From Clostridiales bacterium UBA6363 (GTDB lineage: Bacteria; Bacillota; Clostridia; UBA1381), in the NCBI GenBank assembly GCA_002438865.1, contig DJRJ01000086.1, forward strand, positions 1 through 7,117: 7,117 bases of DNA. The letters run 5' to 3'. Below are positions 6,114 through 7,117 of the stretch, one piece after another. The number at the start of each line of letters is the position of its first letter. The stretch's first letter is position 1. A model generated the notes under the pieces. The model did not search any database. It had not been told where the DNA came from and was given only the letters and a program-made list of their open reading frames with translations. Position numbers and translations under genes: made by a program.

Positions 6114-7117
6114 TCAGTCATTCCTCCCTGTGCCGAATATAACGCTCGGCGTATACGGTGTAAGCGTACCGTCCCACACGAATATTTTTACGGACGATAC
6201 ATTTGATACATTGACATCTGTAAATGTGACTTTATTTTCACCGTTTACCGTCTGCACATCATTACTTTTTGCATATTTCAGCACGCCGTTTTCGTCATAA
6301 AACGCCAAATACATCTTTCCCGAGGTTTTTGTTTCCGACAGGAACTTTACCGTAACGGAGGTTGCCGAGGCGATATTTTCGCTCGTGATTTTTTCTCCGT
6401 TCTGATTTTCGGGAAGCTGTGTAAACTGCATAGGATATTTTGATACGGGGGTTTGTCCGTAATTAAATATTTCCGTTGCCGTGTTTCCGTCTTTTGCGTA
6501 ATATTGAAGATTATCAATATTATCACATAAAAACGCCTGCGTATATCTTTCTCCGCTGCCAACGGGGTTTGAACCGTCGGTTGTATAATATATTTCCGCT
6601 GTTTTTGAATTGCAATCCAATGCTATTTTGGTAAATCCGTTTTCAACTACCCATTTCGGCGTTATGTGCAAAGGCACGGCTTTGTCCGTTTCCTTTTCGG
6701 CAGTCCAGATATATTTTCCGTTATGGCGCAATTTTGAAAGAATTGTTCCGTTTGTGAACTCCTCCTCCGAAACGGGAATACCGTGTTGGTTTGCAATTAC
6801 TATGCTTTCGTTATAATATGCACCGCTCCATGAGTCTCCCGGCTGAAGTCCTGCTATACCGCCCGTATAGCCGTCGGCGTTTATTGCCGCATCGGAATAG
6901 GACGATGTAACCGTGCCGACGCTGTTTCCGACAAGACCTCCCGTATATGAGCCCTCCGCCGACGAGGGATTTGTGATTGTGCCGTTATATTGACAATCTT
7001 CAATATCACCTTTAACGGCACCGCAAATACCGCCGACCTCCGCCGTATATATTCCCGACACACCCGACACGCCGATAACAATCTGCGAGTCCGACTCCGA
7101 AACAGTTCCCTCGACAA
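6114..7117 (-). CDS. GLUG-repeat surface protein, C-terminal part (5' end cut by the window edge)
   Basis: The frame is open from the right edge (first whole codon at 7115) to TGA at 6116-6114, giving 333 residues. The GTG at 7070 is internal, since coding continues upstream in frame (VEGTVSESDSQIVIG). Seen in order: GLUG-type repeats, EVGGICGAVKGDIEDC, YTGGLVGNSVGTVTSSYSD and YTGGIAGLQPG; a segment with EEEFTNGTILSKL and YIWTAEKETDKAVPLHI, which is the usual tail after GLUG repeats; a chitobiase C-terminal-like Fn3-type domain with AEIYYTTDGSNPVGSGERY; and a terminal beta-sandwich with GKMYLAFYDENG and VKIFVWDG, common in secreted Clostridia proteins. GLUG proteins are extracellular, often adhesins or peptidase-associated. 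The catalytic or anchoring part, if any, lies upstream, so function is open: adhesin, carbohydrate-binding protein or a large CAZyme. Confidence 0.9.
   Translation of the reverse strand, partial: VEGTVSESDSQIVIGVSGVSGIYTAEVGGICGAVKGDIEDCQYNGTITNPSSAEGSYTGGLVGNSVGTVTSSYSDAAINADGYTGGIAGLQPGDSWSGAYYNESIVIANQHGIPVSEEEFTNGTILSKLRHNGKYIWTAEKETDKAVPLHITPKWVVENGFTKIALDCNSKTAEIYYTTDGSNPVGSGERYTQAFLCDNIDNLQYYAKDGNTATEIFNYGQTPVSKYPMQFTQLPENQNGEKITSENIASATSVTVKFLSETKTSGKMYLAFYDENGVLKYAKSNDVQTVNGENKVTFTDVNVSNVSSVKIFVWDGTLTPYTPSVIFGTGRND
6122..6128 (-). promoter_or_regulatory. Ribosome binding site of the SLH hydrolase, inside the end of the upstream gene
   Basis: On the minus strand GGGAGGA lies 10 nt before the ATG at 6111. 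It falls within the last codons of the upstream gene, whose TGA occupies 6116-6114. A strong site in this position fits reinitiation or translational coupling between the two genes. Confidence 0.8.

Noticed and set aside
7068..7070. GTG as the start of the GLUG gene
   Set aside because: The frame stays open upstream to the window edge with sensible coding sequence, GLUG repeats at this place imply a longer N-terminal part, and there is no ribosome binding site before it.

Overview
The window carries three genes, all read from the minus strand, so transcription runs from high to low coordinates. The content suggests an anaerobic Gram-positive bacterium of the class Clostridia, for example a gut or rumen member of Oscillospirales or Monoglobales. 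The grounds are an SLH-anchored secreted glycoside hydrolase, a GLUG-repeat surface protein, AGGAGG-type ribosome binding sites, moderate GC, and an intergenic hairpin repeat of the 'GTAGGGG...' kind that I associate with Clostridia genomes. This placement is inference; there is no rRNA or marker gene.

Layout in transcription order. (1) 7117-6114: the 3' part of a large extracellular protein with GLUG repeats, a chitobiase C-terminal-like domain and a terminal beta-sandwich; its start lies outside the window. (2) 6111-3298: a complete 937-residue secreted clan GH-A-like glycoside hydrolase with a signal peptide and C-terminal SLH modules, starting only 2 nt after the stop of gene 1. (3) 3297-2829: a 469-bp spacer largely filled by a tandem array of GGGTCGATG/CATCGACCC hairpins, with an oppositely oriented variant at one end and a 43-bp insertion in one unit. 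(4) 2828-1: a GH106-like glycoside hydrolase without a signal peptide, 942 codons long in the window, whose C-terminus runs off the left edge.

Taken together this looks like part of a polysaccharide-use locus. The first two products would sit on the cell surface, one probably an adhesin or substrate-contact protein and the other an anchored hydrolase. The third would act in the cytoplasm on imported oligosaccharides, possibly rhamnose-containing ones from pectin. The substrate is a guess from family resemblance. No transporter, regulator, RNA gene, transposase, integrase or CRISPR array is visible. The most unusual part of the window is the structured repeat array in the 469-bp spacer.
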